Assembly (NCBI GenBank): GCA_905216175.1
Contig: CAJMSV010000084.1
Coordinates: 1-7,647 of the forward strand
Direction of reading: 5' to 3'
Length of the DNA stretch: 7,647 nt
Source of the DNA: an uncultured bacterium
Lineage (GTDB): Bacteria > Actinomycetota > Coriobacteriia > Coriobacteriales > Coriobacteriaceae
The translations under genes and the position numbers were made by a program. This document shows, one piece after another, positions 6,998-7,647 of this stretch (within the stretch, counting starts at the first letter, position 1; every line of letters starts with the position of its first letter). The notes under the pieces are model-generated. The model did not search any database. It was not told the DNA's origin and was given only the letters and a program-made list of their open reading frames with translations.

Positions 6998-7061
6998 GGG
7001 ACGGGCCCCAGATTGCCCATGCGCGCGCAAAAGCACGCCGCGGCAATCTGGGGCCCATCCC
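6998..7061 (-). terminator. Rho-independent terminator of the recombinase gene
   Basis: A perfect 15-bp stem (7003-7017 with 7042-7056; GGGCCCCAGATTGCC and its complement) is extended past one mismatch by four more pairs (6998-7001 with 7058-7061). The loop is 24 bases. On the - strand the stem is followed by ATTTTT (complement of 6992-6996), a proper U-tract. It begins 33 bp after the recombinase stop and ends shortly before the insertion sequence. Confidence 0.85.
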
Positions 7062-7094
7062 CAAATACCTATAAATATGCAGGCCAGCAATGTG

Positions 7095-7554
7095 TTAACG
7101 ATGCGCCAGCGGGTGCGCCGCCAGATAGACCTCGGTCAGTTGCGTACGATCGACATGCGTGTAGACCTGCGTGGTCGATATATCGGCATGTCCCAAGATC
7201 TCCTGTAGCACACGGAGGTCTGCGCCGCCCGCAAGCATATGGGTGGCAAAGGAGTGACGCAGCGTATGGGGATGGAGTCCCACCAGCCCCACCTGGCGCC
7301 CGTAGCGCTCACAGATGGCATGGATGCCCTGGCGCGAGAGACGGCGGCCGTTCTTATTTAAAAAGACCGCCGAGGTCTCGGTTCCGCGGGCATGGGCCGC
7401 CAAGCGAGAACGTCCCTCAGTTACATAGAGCGTCAGAGCTCGCGCCGCGCTTCCTACCAGCGGGGACAGGCGTTCCTTCGAGCCCTTACCACGAACGAGC
7501 ACAAAGCCGTCGTCGATATGGATATCGCCCACATCGAGCCCCCCCAACTCGCTC
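7095..7554 (-). CDS. xerD: Tyrosine recombinase, XerC/XerD type, catalytic domain only (5' part lost at contig end)
   Basis: Xer recombinases resolve chromosome dimers by cutting and rejoining dif sites. The 152 residues present form the C-terminal catalytic domain: SELGGLDVGD at the start, the beta-hairpin lysine region GKGSKER (about 22-28), H96 and R99 in HTLRHSFATHM, H122 in LGHADISTTQ, and the nucleophile Y131 in VYTH, counted from the first residue encoded by genuine sequence. The first catalytic Arg, normally two residues before SEL, is lost together with the N-terminal core-binding domain (about 150 residues). The apparent GTG start at 7571 lies in sequencing adapter and is false. The truncation is a contig-end effect, not evidence of a pseudogene. 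XerD is the best guess, but XerC or another family member cannot be excluded from this half. Confidence 0.85.
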
Positions 7555-7619
7555 AGATCGGAAGAGCACACGTCTGACTCCAGTCACTCCGGAGAATCTC
7601 GTATGCCGTCTTCTGCATG
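7555..7619 (+). other. Illumina TruSeq adapter with index and flow-cell sequence (artefact)
   Basis: This is not genomic. AGATCGGAAGAGCACACG begins at 7555 and continues as the TruSeq read-1 adapter to 7587, with one A missing in CTGAACTCC. An 8-base index TCCGGAGA occupies 7588-7595, which as I recall is the TruSeq i7 index D702. The P7-side sequence ATCTCGTATGCCGTCTTCTG follows from 7596 to 7619, with an A in place of T near its end. The read ran through a short insert into the adapter and was not trimmed before assembly. Confidence 0.98.
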
Positions 7620-7647
7620 AAAAAAAAAAGGGGGGGGGGGGGGGGGG
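7620..7647 (+). other. Poly-A then poly-G tail from two-colour sequencing (artefact)
   Basis: Ten A are followed by eighteen G. After the end of the library molecule, instruments using two-colour chemistry record no signal as G, and a short A run before it is typical of read-through past the adapter. It is not a biological homopolymer. Confidence 0.97.

Noticed and set aside
7003..7056. Long perfect inverted repeat as a dif or attachment site of the adjacent recombinase
   Set aside because: It has a GC-rich stem followed by a U-tract on the - strand just after the recombinase stop, so a terminator explains it. It lacks the arm-and-spacer form of a dif site.
7539..7545. Run of seven C in the recombinase gene as a frameshift site
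   Set aside because: The protein reads correctly across it (SELGGLDVGD), so no frameshift is needed.
7620..7647. Poly-A/poly-G tract as a G-quadruplex or terminator
   Set aside because: It directly follows flow-cell adapter sequence and is a sequencing artefact.

Overview
The window is a 7.55 kb piece of bacterial chromosome with about 93 bases of sequencing-adapter sequence at its right end. Protein similarity and gene content suggest a gut actinobacterium of the Coriobacteriia (Collinsella- or Olsenella-like). This is an inference from recognised protein families and moderately GC-rich codon use, not from a marker gene.

Layout: (1) Bases 2-979 (+) hold the C-terminal part of an FAD-dependent dehydrogenase of the COG2509 type, cut by the left edge. 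(2) A strong hairpin at 1006-1041 lies between convergent genes and can stop transcription from both sides. (3) Bases 1045-4552 (-) hold a compact run, coaE (dephospho-CoA kinase), then a small membrane-anchored lytic transglycosylase, then uvrB (excision repair). The first two overlap by 8 bp, and the third follows after 51 bp. (4) Bases 4606-6981 are a complete IS21-family insertion sequence of 2376 bp with 56-bp imperfect terminal inverted repeats, a DDE transposase (istA) and its AAA+ helper ATPase (istB). It is visibly richer in GC than the flanks. (5) A rho-independent terminator at 6998-7061 ends a leftward XerC/XerD-type tyrosine recombinase gene whose 5' half is missing. (6) From 7555 to the end the sequence is Illumina adapter, index, flow-cell adapter, poly-A and poly-G.

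How the parts relate: coaE, the transglycosylase and uvrB look like one leftward transcription unit of unrelated housekeeping jobs (coenzyme A synthesis, cell-wall turnover, DNA repair). The insertion sequence sits 53 bp upstream of the coaE start and reads in the same direction, so it has separated coaE from whatever lay further upstream and could influence its transcription. No target-site duplication is visible at the two ends of the element, which points to rearrangement or to a wrong assembly join.

I looked for an undescribed system and found none. All coding sequence is explained by known families. The points most worth attention are the adapter contamination, the false protein N-terminus it creates, and the missing target duplication.
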